Below, piece after piece: positions 27,165 through 35,531 of a stretch of 64,000 nucleotides of DNA (position 1 is the first letter of the stretch; every line of letters begins with the position of its first letter). The DNA lies in contig JANQJF010000076.1 in the NCBI GenBank assembly GCA_028281765.1, forward strand, positions 24,804 to 88,803. The letters run 5' to 3'. The notes beneath the pieces were generated by a model, which saw only the letters and a program-made list of their open reading frames with translations, was not told the origin of the DNA and ran no database searches. This DNA is from Planctomycetota bacterium (lineage in GTDB: Bacteria; Planctomycetota; UBA1135; UBA2386). The position numbers and the translations under genes were made by a program.

Positions 27165-28205
27165 TCAGTGGGCGGTCGCCGCGAAGAGCGGGAGCGTCGC
27201 GCCGTCGACGAAAAAGCCCTTGCCCCGGGACTCCAGGCCGTCGGCGACCATGTGCGCGAGGTCCGGATCGAAGTGCTTCCCGGCCTCTTCGCGGAAGAAT
27301 CCCACGATCTTGGGGATCGGCCACGCGGGCTTGTAGCTGCGCTCCTCGACGAGCGCGTCGTAGACCTCGGCGAGCACGAGGATCCGGCCGGCAAGCGCGA
27401 CTTCGTCGCCGCGGAGGCCGCAGGGATAGCCGCGGCCATCCCAACGCTCGTGGTGCTGATAGACCCACTGGCGGACGTTTTCGCTGTCCTCGAGATCCGC
27501 GAGGATCTCGTAGCCGATCTGCGGGTGGGTGTTGATGACGGCGCGTTCGTCCGCCGTCAGCGGCCCTGCCTTGCAGAGGATCGACTTCGGGATCCCGATC
27601 TTGCCGACATCGTGCAGCAGGCTCGCGAGGCGCAGCGCCTCGCGGTCCGAATCGCTGATTCCACAGCGAATTGCGAGGGTGTCGGTGTAGCCGACGACGC
27701 GCTCGGAGTGGCCGGACGTCGTCGGATCCTTCGCCTCGACCATGCGTGGCACGACGCGCGCGAGCACGCGATTGCGGGCCTCGAGCGAGCGCGCGCGGCG
27801 GTCGATCGCTGCGGCAGCGACCGCCCGTCGGCACGTCTCGAGGAGCGCCATCGTGTCGATCGGCTTGACGAGGATCTCGGCGACCTGGCTGCGCAGCGCT
27901 TCGCATGCGTTGCCGAAGCTCGGGCGTCCGGTCAGCATGACCACCGGCACCGCCGGATGGACGTCCCGCGCCGCGGCCGCGATGTCGTAGCCGCGGGGCG
28001 CGTCGTCGAAGTAGAGGTCGGTCAGGACGAGGTCGAACGCTCCGGTGCGCAATCTACCGAGAGCGTTGTCGACGTCCTGAGTGCTCGTGACTTCGAATCC
28101 GTCGGAGGACAGAATCTGGGTCAGAGCTTCGAGAGTGTTGGCTTCGTCGTCCGCAGCGAGCACGCGGACCGGCGAATCGGTTCGAAGATCTTGACTGAAA
28201 TCCAC
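27165..28205 (-). CDS. Response regulator with HD-GYP c-di-GMP phosphodiesterase domain
   Basis: About 346 residues. An N-terminal receiver domain (VRVLAADDEAN; Asp in LVLTDLYFDD; Lys in ILVKPID) is joined to an HD-GYP domain with all key motifs: SGHSERV, LLHDVGKIGIP, HPQIGYEIL and HHERWDGRGYP. The enzyme should hydrolyse cyclic di-GMP when its receiver is phosphorylated. Its kinase is not adjacent. GTG 28205 puts the receiver at the N-terminus; an upstream GTG at 28268 would add 21 residues, and neither has an obvious ribosome-binding site. Confidence 0.88.
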   Translation of the reverse strand: MDFSQDLRTDSPVRVLAADDEANTLEALTQILSSDGFEVTSTQDVDNALGRLRTGAFDLVLTDLYFDDAPRGYDIAAAARDVHPAVPVVMLTGRPSFGNACEALRSQVAEILVKPIDTMALLETCRRAVAAAAIDRRARSLEARNRVLARVVPRMVEAKDPTTSGHSERVVGYTDTLAIRCGISDSDREALRLASLLHDVGKIGIPKSILCKAGPLTADERAVINTHPQIGYEILADLEDSENVRQWVYQHHERWDGRGYPCGLRGDEVALAGRILVLAEVYDALVEERSYKPAWPIPKIVGFFREEAGKHFDPDLAHMVADGLESRGKGFFVDGATLPLFAATAH

Positions 28206-28391
28206 AGGCGCGGAGTTCGTGCAGGAAGAAAAGCGTGTCGGTCGGCAGTGATGCCGCCGCCTGTCCACCGTAACCGCGGCGGGGTGGTTCTCAACAATGA
28301 TTGTCAGAGTTTGTCCACGTCGCGTTTACGGTGAAGCAGCGCTCTTACGAGTTCGGCCGCCCGCGTTGGGTCGCGTTTTTTCCACTCTTCG

Positions 28392-29366
28392 ATGACCACA
28401 GATTCCGAATTGCATGCCAGGCCCGTAGCGGCGGACCGCGCTGGTGTTCGTCTCGATCGATTTTTGGCCGATCAACCCGAAGTCGGCACGCGCTCCGTGG
28501 CCAAGCGTCTGGTCGAATCCGGCGCGGTTTCGGTCGACGGCGTGCCCGAGAAGAAGATCAAGGCCGCGTTTTCGCTCGAGAGCGGTCAGGTCGTGCGATT
28601 CCCGACGCCGCAGTTCGAGGACGACACCGAGCGCGAAGCGCCGCCGACGTTCACGCTGCGCGTCGTGTTCGAGGACTCGTATCTCCTCGTCATCGACAAG
28701 CAGCCGGGACTCGTCGCGCACCGCCCCGAGCACTGCAAGGTCATCCCCCCGAACGTCGCCGACCTGGCAGTCGAACACTGCGGCCCCGGCCTGCCGCGGC
28801 TCGCGGGTGACGATCGTCCCGGCATCGTGCACCGGCTCGACAAGGACACGTCCGGCATCATGGTCGTGCCGAAGACCGACGAAGCGTTCCACTTCGTGCG
28901 TTCGCAGTTCAAGGCGCGAACGACCGTGAAGGAGTATCGCGCGATCGCGTTCGGCGAGCCGCGGTTCGATTCCGACTACGTCGAGAAGCGCCTCGCACCG
29001 CACCCGCGCTTTGGGGATCGCATGGCCGTCGTGCAGGAGGGCGGGAAGGAGGCGTTGACCTACTACGAAGTCGTCGAGCGCTTCGCGGGCTTCACCGATT
29101 TCCGCTGCAAGCCGAAGACCGGGCGTACGCACCAGATCCGCGTGCACATGATGAGCATCGGGCACTCGCTCGTCGGGGATCGGGTGTATCGATCTCGGAA
29201 CGTCGTGAATCGTGAGCTGCCGAGGGGGGCGCCGGATCCGGGGCGGCAGTGTTTGCACGCCGAGCGGTTGACGCTGAAGCATCCGCGGACGCATGAGGAG
29301 ATGCAGTTCGAGGCGGAGATGCCGGAGGATATGAAGGCGCTGCTGCGTTGGCTGCAGGCGCGGTAG
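28392..29366 (+). CDS. RluD-family 23S rRNA pseudouridine synthase
   Basis: A 324-residue enzyme. An N-terminal S4 RNA-binding domain (residues 15-75, RLDRFLADQPEVGTRSVAKRL) precedes a catalytic domain with the Asp of HRLDKDTSGIMVV, and the C-terminal KPKTGRTHQIRVHM and HAERLTLKHP motifs. It isomerises specific uridines in large-subunit rRNA; RluD-type specificity cannot be assigned by eye. A 20-base perfect hairpin includes its last codons. Confidence 0.9.
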   Translation: MTTDSELHARPVAADRAGVRLDRFLADQPEVGTRSVAKRLVESGAVSVDGVPEKKIKAAFSLESGQVVRFPTPQFEDDTEREAPPTFTLRVVFEDSYLLVIDKQPGLVAHRPEHCKVIPPNVADLAVEHCGPGLPRLAGDDRPGIVHRLDKDTSGIMVVPKTDEAFHFVRSQFKARTTVKEYRAIAFGEPRFDSDYVEKRLAPHPRFGDRMAVVQEGGKEALTYYEVVERFAGFTDFRCKPKTGRTHQIRVHMMSIGHSLVGDRVYRSRNVVNRELPRGAPDPGRQCLHAERLTLKHPRTHEEMQFEAEMPEDMKALLRWLQAR

Positions 29367-29386
29367 CGCCTGCAGCCAACGCAGCA
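29341..29386 (+). terminator. Perfect 20-bp hairpin with the stop codon in its loop
   Basis: The 20 bases 29341-29360 are the exact inverse of 29367-29386, with a six-base loop (CGGTAG) that contains the TAG stop at 29364-29366. The left arm therefore encodes the C-terminus of the pseudouridine synthase. No T run follows. Confidence 0.7.
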
Positions 29387-29676
29387 GCCCCGTGCCCGTG
29401 CCTGTGCCCGTGCCCGGGCAGCGAGCGTGAAGTGCGGTCCAGGCGCGCGCACGCTCGCGCTCGCGGGCGCGAATCGGGTGGGGGCGCGGGCGCGGGTCAC
29501 GACGGTCGCGGATCCCGACGGGCCCGGACGGGCACGTGCCCGGATCGCGTGCGACCCAGATCCCCGCCTCACGACCCGGGCCCGGTCCCGCCCGCCCCCG
29601 TCGTGACCCGCGCCCGCCCGAACCGATTGCACCAGGAACCCGGTCACGAACCGCCACCCCTCCTCCCCTTCCCCAC
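29387..29676. repeat. GC-rich intergenic region with hexamer and inverted repeats
   Basis: It begins with GTGCCC/GTGCCT hexamers (29391-29420). A 19-base perfect inverted repeat follows: 29487-29505 (CGGGCGCGGGTCACGACGG) against 29598-29616. The 92 bases between contain a nested GGGCACGTGCCC palindrome. I see no gene in it. The promoter of the downstream gene must lie within it, but no clear boxes are visible. Confidence 0.55.
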
Positions 29677-31404
29677 ATGCGCTTCCTCCAACTCCCCATC
29701 ACCCTCCTCCTCACCCTCCCCCTCCCCGCCCAAACCCAACTCGCCACCTACCCCGGCTCCACCGCCGGCGCCCCGACCGCCATCGCCGGCGTCCACGACA
29801 CCACCTACTTCGCCGCCACCTCCCCATCCCTCGGCGCCGAACTCTGGAAGTCCGACGGCACCCCGGCCGGCACCGTGCTCGTCAAGGACATCTATCCCGG
29901 CAGCACGTCCAGCTTCCCGCGCGAGATCACGCTCGCCGGCGGCACCGTCATGTTCGCCGCGCAGTCGCTATTCGAAGGCCGCGAACTCTGGCGCACCGAC
30001 GGCACCGATGCCGGCACGTTCATGGTCGCGAACATCCGACCGGGTCAGGCTTCTGCCAGTCCGCAGAACTTCGTCGCGTGCCGCGGCAAGCTGTTCTTCC
30101 AGGCGCAGGACGGCGTTCACGGCGCGGAGCTCTGGGTCAGCGACGGGACTGCGGTCGGCACTTCGATGGTCTTGGACATTCACCCCGGCGTGAACAGCAG
30201 TTCGCCGGACGATCTGACGTGCTGCCAAGGGCGCGTCTACTTCACGGCGACGAGCCCGACGTTCGGCCGCGAGATCTGGGTGAGCGACGGGACCGCGGCC
30301 GGGACGTACATGGTGCGCGACGTGACGCCCGGCACCGCGGGCAGCGGACCGCGGGACCTGTGCTGCTATCGCAATCGCGTGTTCTTCGCGGCGAACGACT
30401 TCTCGGCCGGAGATGAACTCTGGGTCACCGACGGAACGCTCGCGGGAACGGTGCTCGCGGCCGACATCCACGTCACGGCGTCCGGCAGCCCGCGCGGCAT
30501 GACCGTGTGGAACGACCGGATGTACTTCCGCGCGATCCGCGACGGGCTGACGGGGGTCGAGCTGTGGCAGAGTGATGGCACTGCCGCCGGCACCCTGCTG
30601 CTCCTCGACTGCAATCCTGGGGGTGTGTCGAGCTCACCGATGGACTTCGTCGCGGCGGATACGCACATCTTCTTCACGGCGGATCGCGCGCTGCGAGGAC
30701 GTGAGCTGTGGCAGACCGATGGCACGAGCGCCGGCACGTTCCAGGCGCAGGACATCTATCCCGGCGTGCTCGGTTCGGTGCCGACCGACCTCGTCGCGTT
30801 CGGCGACAAGGTCTACTTCAGCGCGAACGTCGATGCGGTCAACGGCGGCAACGGGCGCGAGCTCTACGTCAGCGACGGCACCGACCCCGGCACGTTCATG
30901 GTCGCCGACATCGCGCCGGGTGGCGCGAACGGCGACGTGAAGAACCTCGCGATCGGGAGCGGGATGCTGTTCTTCAGTGGGGACGACGGTGCGGAAGGCG
31001 ACGAACTGTTCGTGATCGAGTTGCCGGGTGCGTCCGCACAGAAGATCGGCACGAGCTGCGCGCCGAGCTTCCCGACGCTGGACTCGACGACGCCGCGGCT
31101 CGGCCTCACGGCGAAGCTGAGCGCCGAGGGCGGTCCGTTCGGCTACACGGGGGTCGTGGTGTTTTCGTTCCACCGACCGAACGTGCCACTCCCTCTGGTG
31201 CCCGACTGCTACCTCTACGTGGATCTGACGGCGATGTTCGTCGCCGGGACGTCCCCGGGTGGGGCGATCGAAGTCTTCGTTCCGATTCCGAGCGACCCGG
31301 GCTTGGACGGGTTCGCGATTCCGTTCCAAACGATCTGGATCAACAGCCTGACGGTGTTCCCGTTGATCACGAGCAACGCGGTGATCCTCGGTCTCGGGAT
31401 GTGA
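29677..31404 (+). CDS. Secreted ELWxxDGT-repeat protein
   Basis: A 575-residue protein with a signal peptide (MRFLQLPITLLLTLPLPAQ). Eight copies of the hyperconserved ELWxxDGTxxGT motif (for example ELWKSDGTPAGT, EIWVSDGTAAGT, ELYVSDGTDPGT) recur about every 48 residues and should form a beta-propeller. From about residue 455 a C-terminal module begins at GTSCAPSFPTL and ends SNAVILGLGM; related modules end other secreted proteins in this window. The first 100 bases are extremely C-rich on the coding strand compared with the rest of the gene. ATG 29677 starts at the signal peptide. Confidence 0.8.
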   Translation: MRFLQLPITLLLTLPLPAQTQLATYPGSTAGAPTAIAGVHDTTYFAATSPSLGAELWKSDGTPAGTVLVKDIYPGSTSSFPREITLAGGTVMFAAQSLFEGRELWRTDGTDAGTFMVANIRPGQASASPQNFVACRGKLFFQAQDGVHGAELWVSDGTAVGTSMVLDIHPGVNSSSPDDLTCCQGRVYFTATSPTFGREIWVSDGTAAGTYMVRDVTPGTAGSGPRDLCCYRNRVFFAANDFSAGDELWVTDGTLAGTVLAADIHVTASGSPRGMTVWNDRMYFRAIRDGLTGVELWQSDGTAAGTLLLLDCNPGGVSSSPMDFVAADTHIFFTADRALRGRELWQTDGTSAGTFQAQDIYPGVLGSVPTDLVAFGDKVYFSANVDAVNGGNGRELYVSDGTDPGTFMVADIAPGGANGDVKNLAIGSGMLFFSGDDGAEGDELFVIELPGASAQKIGTSCAPSFPTLDSTTPRLGLTAKLSAEGGPFGYTGVVVFSFHRPNVPLPLVPDCYLYVDLTAMFVAGTSPGGAIEVFVPIPSDPGLDGFAIPFQTIWINSLTVFPLITSNAVILGLGM

Positions 31405-31461
31405 GAGCGGCTGCGAGGCGGTAGGTGAGATTTGGGGGGCGCTCGCCTATCCTCCGCCGCC

Positions 31462-33534
31462 ATGCAATCCCGCTGGTCCGACCAGGAAGCCCGCGTTTTC
31501 GTCGAGCGCTACGCCGAGGCCGGCGAAGACCTCGCGCTGCGCGTCTACACCTCGCGCCTGATCGGCCAGGACGAGGACCTCGTCCTGCACGGCGGCGGCA
31601 ACACGTCGGTCAAGACCACGGTCCGCGACATCACCGGCGACGACCTCGACGTCGTCTGCGTCAAGGGCAGCGGGTGGAACCTCGCGACGATCGAGCCAGC
31701 CGGGATCCCGGCGCTGCAGCTCGAGCCGCTGCGGCGGCTGCTCGCGCTCGACGGGATGACCGACGAAGTGATGGTCAATCAGGTGCGCCGGCAGCTGCTC
31801 GACGTGTCCGCGCCCAACCCGTCGGTCGAAGCGCTGCTGCACGCGAGCCTGCCGCACAAGTTCGTCGACCACACGCACGCCGATGCGATCCTGATCCTGA
31901 GCAACCAGCCGAATGGCGAACAGCTCCTTCGCGAAGCTCTCGGCGACGACGTCGTGATCTTGCCGTGGGTGATGCCGGGCTTCCCGCTCGCGAAGGACGT
32001 CGCGGCGGCGCACGCGGCGAACCCGGACTGCCGCGCGATCGTGTTGCTCAATCACGGCATCTTCACGTTCGCTGACGACGCGCGCGCGAGCTACGAGGCG
32101 ATGATCGAGTTTGTCGATCGCGCTGAGCGCTCCCTGAACGAGAAGGCGCCGCGAATCGCGGCAGGCAGTCCCGAATGCCCCGACGACGTGGCGGCGATTG
32201 CTGCACAGGCGACGCCAATCGTGCGCGGGGCAATCGCGGCAGAGACGGGCAGCACGTCGTACGCGCGGCGCGTGCTCGAATTCCGCACGGCGGACGACCT
32301 GCGCGCGCTGACCGCGCGTGACGACTGCGCCTCGCTCATGAAGCAAGGGCCGCTGACGCCCGACCACTCGCTGCGCACGAAGGCGACCTACCTCTGGGTC
32401 GACCGAGAGACCGCGACCGATCGCGACGCATTCCGCGCGGCGGTCGATATCTACGTCGCCGACTACCGTGCGTACTTCGACGCGCACAAGGGCGACGAGG
32501 CGATGCTCGACCCGCACCCGAACGTCGTCGTGATCGAGGGCGTCGGCGTGATCGGTGCCGGTGCCGACAAGAAGGCCGCGACCATCGCCGCGGACATCGC
32601 CGAGCACACGGTGCGCGGCAAGGCGCAGGGCGCGGATCTCGGTGAGTACGTCGCGCTGCCGCCGGCGCAGCTCTTCGAGATGGAGTACTGGTCGCTGCAG
32701 CTCGCCAAGCTGGGTAAGCAGCAGCCGCCACGACTCGCGGGCCAGGTCGCGTACGTGACGGGTGCCGCGGGCGCGATCGGGCACGGCATCGCCGAAGAGC
32801 TGCTCGCGGCCGGCGCGCACGTCTTTCTGGTCGACATCGACCAGAATGGCCTCGACCGCGTCGCGGGTTTGCTCGGCGAACGGTTTTCGCCGTCGATGGT
32901 CGGCACGGCCGCCGTCGACGTCACGGACGCGGCGGCAGTCGACGCGTCGTTCGATGCGTGCGCGCTGCAGTTCGGCGGCGTCGATTGCCTCGTGCCCAAC
33001 GCGGGCGTCGCGCACGTCAGCACGCTGCGCGACATGAACCCGGCGGACTTCCAGCGCGTCGTCGACATCAACCTCGGCGGCACGATGACCGTGCTGCGCG
33101 CGGCGGCGAAGACGTTCGAGCAGCAGGACACCGGTGGCTCGATCGTCCTGCAGGCGAGCAAGAACGTGTTCTCGCCGGGGGCGAGCTTCGGCGCCTACTC
33201 GGCGAGCAAGGCCGGCGCGCACCAACTCGGCAAGATCGCAGCTCTCGAACTCGCGCCGCTCGGCGTGCGCGTCAACATGGTCAACGCGGACGCAGTGTTC
33301 GGGAAGGGCGTCTCGAGCAAACTGTGGGACGAGGTTGGTCCCGACCGCATGAAGTCGCGCGGACTCGACGAGCAGGGACTGCGCGACTACTACAAGGAGC
33401 GCAGTATGCTGAAGTGCGAGGTCACGCCCGCGCACGTCGGCGCCGCGGTCGTGTTCTTCGCCGAAGCCAGCACGCCAACGACGGGCGCGACATTGCCGGT
33501 CGACGCCGGCGTCCCCGGAGCCTTCCCGAGGTGA
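31462..33534 (+). CDS. Bifunctional class II aldolase / short-chain dehydrogenase
   Basis: A 690-residue fusion. Residues 1-400 are a class II aldolase/adducin domain with zinc His residues (HTHADAILIL and LLNHGIFTF) and an HGGGNTSVK motif. Residues 425-690 are a classical short-chain dehydrogenase: VTGAAGAIG, the NAG motif (VPNAGVAH), a catalytic Ser region, and YSASK. This is the architecture of rhamnulose-1-phosphate aldolase/lactaldehyde dehydrogenase proteins (RhaD/YuxG type). No rhamnose uptake genes are nearby. The stop overlaps the GTG start of the ABC gene, suggesting coupled translation. Confidence 0.88.
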   Translation: MQSRWSDQEARVFVERYAEAGEDLALRVYTSRLIGQDEDLVLHGGGNTSVKTTVRDITGDDLDVVCVKGSGWNLATIEPAGIPALQLEPLRRLLALDGMTDEVMVNQVRRQLLDVSAPNPSVEALLHASLPHKFVDHTHADAILILSNQPNGEQLLREALGDDVVILPWVMPGFPLAKDVAAAHAANPDCRAIVLLNHGIFTFADDARASYEAMIEFVDRAERSLNEKAPRIAAGSPECPDDVAAIAAQATPIVRGAIAAETGSTSYARRVLEFRTADDLRALTARDDCASLMKQGPLTPDHSLRTKATYLWVDRETATDRDAFRAAVDIYVADYRAYFDAHKGDEAMLDPHPNVVVIEGVGVIGAGADKKAATIAADIAEHTVRGKAQGADLGEYVALPPAQLFEMEYWSLQLAKLGKQQPPRLAGQVAYVTGAAGAIGHGIAEELLAAGAHVFLVDIDQNGLDRVAGLLGERFSPSMVGTAAVDVTDAAAVDASFDACALQFGGVDCLVPNAGVAHVSTLRDMNPADFQRVVDINLGGTMTVLRAAAKTFEQQDTGGSIVLQASKNVFSPGASFGAYSASKAGAHQLGKIAALELAPLGVRVNMVNADAVFGKGVSSKLWDEVGPDRMKSRGLDEQGLRDYYKERSMLKCEVTPAHVGAAVVFFAEASTPTTGATLPVDAGVPGAFPR

Positions 33535-34484
33535 CAAGCGCACCCGCGATCGAACTGCGTGGGATGCGCAAGGTCTACACGGGCAGCAAGGACGTCTGTG
33601 CCGTGGACGGCCTCGACATGCGCGTCGAGCGGGGGGAAGTGTTCGGTCTGCTGGGCCCGAACGGCGCCGGCAAGACGACGACCGTCGAGATCTGCGAGGG
33701 GCTGCTGTCGCCGACCTCCGGCGAGGTCGAGGTCCTCGGGATGCGCTGGGGACACGACGACCGCGCGCTGCGCGCGCGCATCGGGGTGACGTTGCAGAAC
33801 ACGAAGTTCTTCGACAAGCAGACGGTGCGTGAACTCGTCGAGCTGTTCTGCAGCTTCTACGAGAGCGCGCGATCGGTCGACGAAGTCATCGGTCTCGTCG
33901 CGCTCGAGCAGAAGGCGGGCTCGCGCTACATGACCCTGTCGGGCGGACAGAAGCAGCGGCTTGCAGTTGCCTGTGCGCTCGTCGGACGGCCGGATCTGTT
34001 GTTCCTCGACGAGCCGACGACCGGGCTCGACCCGCAGGCGCGACGCCAGCTCTGGGACGTCGTGCAGGACTTTCAACGCGAAGGTGGCACCGTTCTGCTG
34101 ACGACGCACTACATGGAAGAGGCGGCGGCGATGTGCGATCGCATCATGATCGTCGATCACGGCAAGTCGATTGCGCTCGGTTCGCCCGAGGAGTTGATCG
34201 CCTCGCTCGGGGCCGCGCACATCGTCGAGGTGCACTCGCCCGACGTGGCGCGCATCGATACCGCCCGCCTGACCGCGCTGCCGACGGTGCACGACTGCAC
34301 GGTGCAGGATGGCGCGCTCGCGGTGACGGTCCACGAAGTGCACTCCGGCTTGCCCGCCGTGCTCGAAGCGTGCGAGGCCGCGTCGGTCGAGCTGCAGGAC
34401 CTCACGATGCGCAGCACGACGCTTGAAGACGTGTTCGTGCATCTGACTGGACGGCACCTGCGCGACGGGGAGGACGAGTCGTGA
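33531..34484 (+). CDS. ABC transporter ATP-binding protein (DrrA/NatA-like)
   Basis: A 317-residue ATPase. Walker A is GPNGAGKTT, the Q loop is VTLQNTK, the signature is LSGGQKQR, Walker B is LLFLDEPTTGLDP, and the switch His is in TTHYMEEA. The final 80 residues form the usual DrrA-type C-terminal extension. GTG 33531 overlaps the upstream stop (GTGA), and the gene's own stop overlaps the permease start. It forms an exporter with the next gene; the cargo is unknown. Confidence 0.9.
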   Translation: MTSAPAIELRGMRKVYTGSKDVCAVDGLDMRVERGEVFGLLGPNGAGKTTTVEICEGLLSPTSGEVEVLGMRWGHDDRALRARIGVTLQNTKFFDKQTVRELVELFCSFYESARSVDEVIGLVALEQKAGSRYMTLSGGQKQRLAVACALVGRPDLLFLDEPTTGLDPQARRQLWDVVQDFQREGGTVLLTTHYMEEAAAMCDRIMIVDHGKSIALGSPEELIASLGAAHIVEVHSPDVARIDTARLTALPTVHDCTVQDGALAVTVHEVHSGLPAVLEACEAASVELQDLTMRSTTLEDVFVHLTGRHLRDGEDES

Positions 34485-35524
34485 GATTGCGCGTGCTCCT
34501 CGCCGTGTCGCGGACGGTGTTCCGCGAATTCATCCGCACTCCCGAAGCCGTGTTCTGGACCTACGGCTTTCCGCTCGTCATGGCGCTCGGCCTCGGCGTC
34601 GCGTTCGCGAGTGGGGACGTCGCGCCGGTGCGCGCCGTGTTGCCCGCGCAGCTCGAGCAGGCGGCGGATCTCGAGCGCATTCTCGAAGAGCACAGCGGGG
34701 GGCGGATCGAGGTCGAGACGCGCGTCGGCGATGCGGCTCGTCGTGCGCTGACGCTGGGCGAGTTCGACGTACTCGTGCGCGGCAGCGTCGCGGACCCCGT
34801 CGTCGAAGTCGACAAGACCCGGCCCGAGGCCGAGCTCGCGCTCTTCTGGGTCGAGAGGGCGTTCGACATCGCGGCCGGCGAGCCAGCCGAGCCGCGCGCC
34901 GAGATCCAGCCGGTGACCGACCGCGGGTCGCGCTACATCGACTTCCTGATCCCCGGTTTGATCGGTTTGAACCTGCTCGGCGCGGGGATGTACGGCGTGG
35001 GCTTCAACGTCGTGCAGATGCGTGTGCGCAATCTGCTGCGCCGGCTCTACGTCACGCCGATGGCGCCGTCCGAGTTCCTGCTGTCGTTCTTGCTGAGTCG
35101 ACTCGTGCTCGTGGTGCCGGAGTCGCTGTTCATCGTGCTCTTCGGCGTGTTCGCGTTCGGCGTGCCGGTGCATGGCTCGTGGTTCTTGCTGTGCCTGATC
35201 GTGCTCGCGGGCGGGTTCGCGTTCTCGGGACTCGGGCTCCTCGTCGCATGCCGGGCGAAGACCGTCGAAGCGGTGTCAGGTTTGATCAACCTGTTCATGC
35301 TGCCGATGTGGCTGCTCGGCGGGTGCTTCTTCAGCAACGATCGGTTCCCCGACTTCGTCCAGCCGCTGATCCAGATCCTGCCGCTGACGCATCTCAACGA
35401 CGGACTGCGCGCGGTGATGCTCGGAGGTGCGGGGCTCGAGGCGGTATGGATTCCGCTCGCCGGCCTGTTCGGGTTCGCGGCCGCGTGCCTGGTGATCGCC
35501 GTGCGGCTGTTCCGCTGGAACTGA
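34481..35524 (+). CDS. ABC-2 type transporter permease
   Basis: A 347-residue membrane protein. One transmembrane helix near residue 30 is followed by an extracytoplasmic loop of about 110 residues, then five helices from about 160 to the end, including the ABC-2 signature region around the LIPGLIGLNLLG segment and MLPMWLLGGCFF. It begins at GTG 34481, overlapping the ATPase stop by four bases. Loop size and order match NatB/DrrB-like exporters. Confidence 0.88.
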   Translation: MRLRVLLAVSRTVFREFIRTPEAVFWTYGFPLVMALGLGVAFASGDVAPVRAVLPAQLEQAADLERILEEHSGGRIEVETRVGDAARRALTLGEFDVLVRGSVADPVVEVDKTRPEAELALFWVERAFDIAAGEPAEPRAEIQPVTDRGSRYIDFLIPGLIGLNLLGAGMYGVGFNVVQMRVRNLLRRLYVTPMAPSEFLLSFLLSRLVLVVPESLFIVLFGVFAFGVPVHGSWFLLCLIVLAGGFAFSGLGLLVACRAKTVEAVSGLINLFMLPMWLLGGCFFSNDRFPDFVQPLIQILPLTHLNDGLRAVMLGGAGLEAVWIPLAGLFGFAAACLVIAVRLFRWN

Positions 35525-35531
35525 CCGACCG

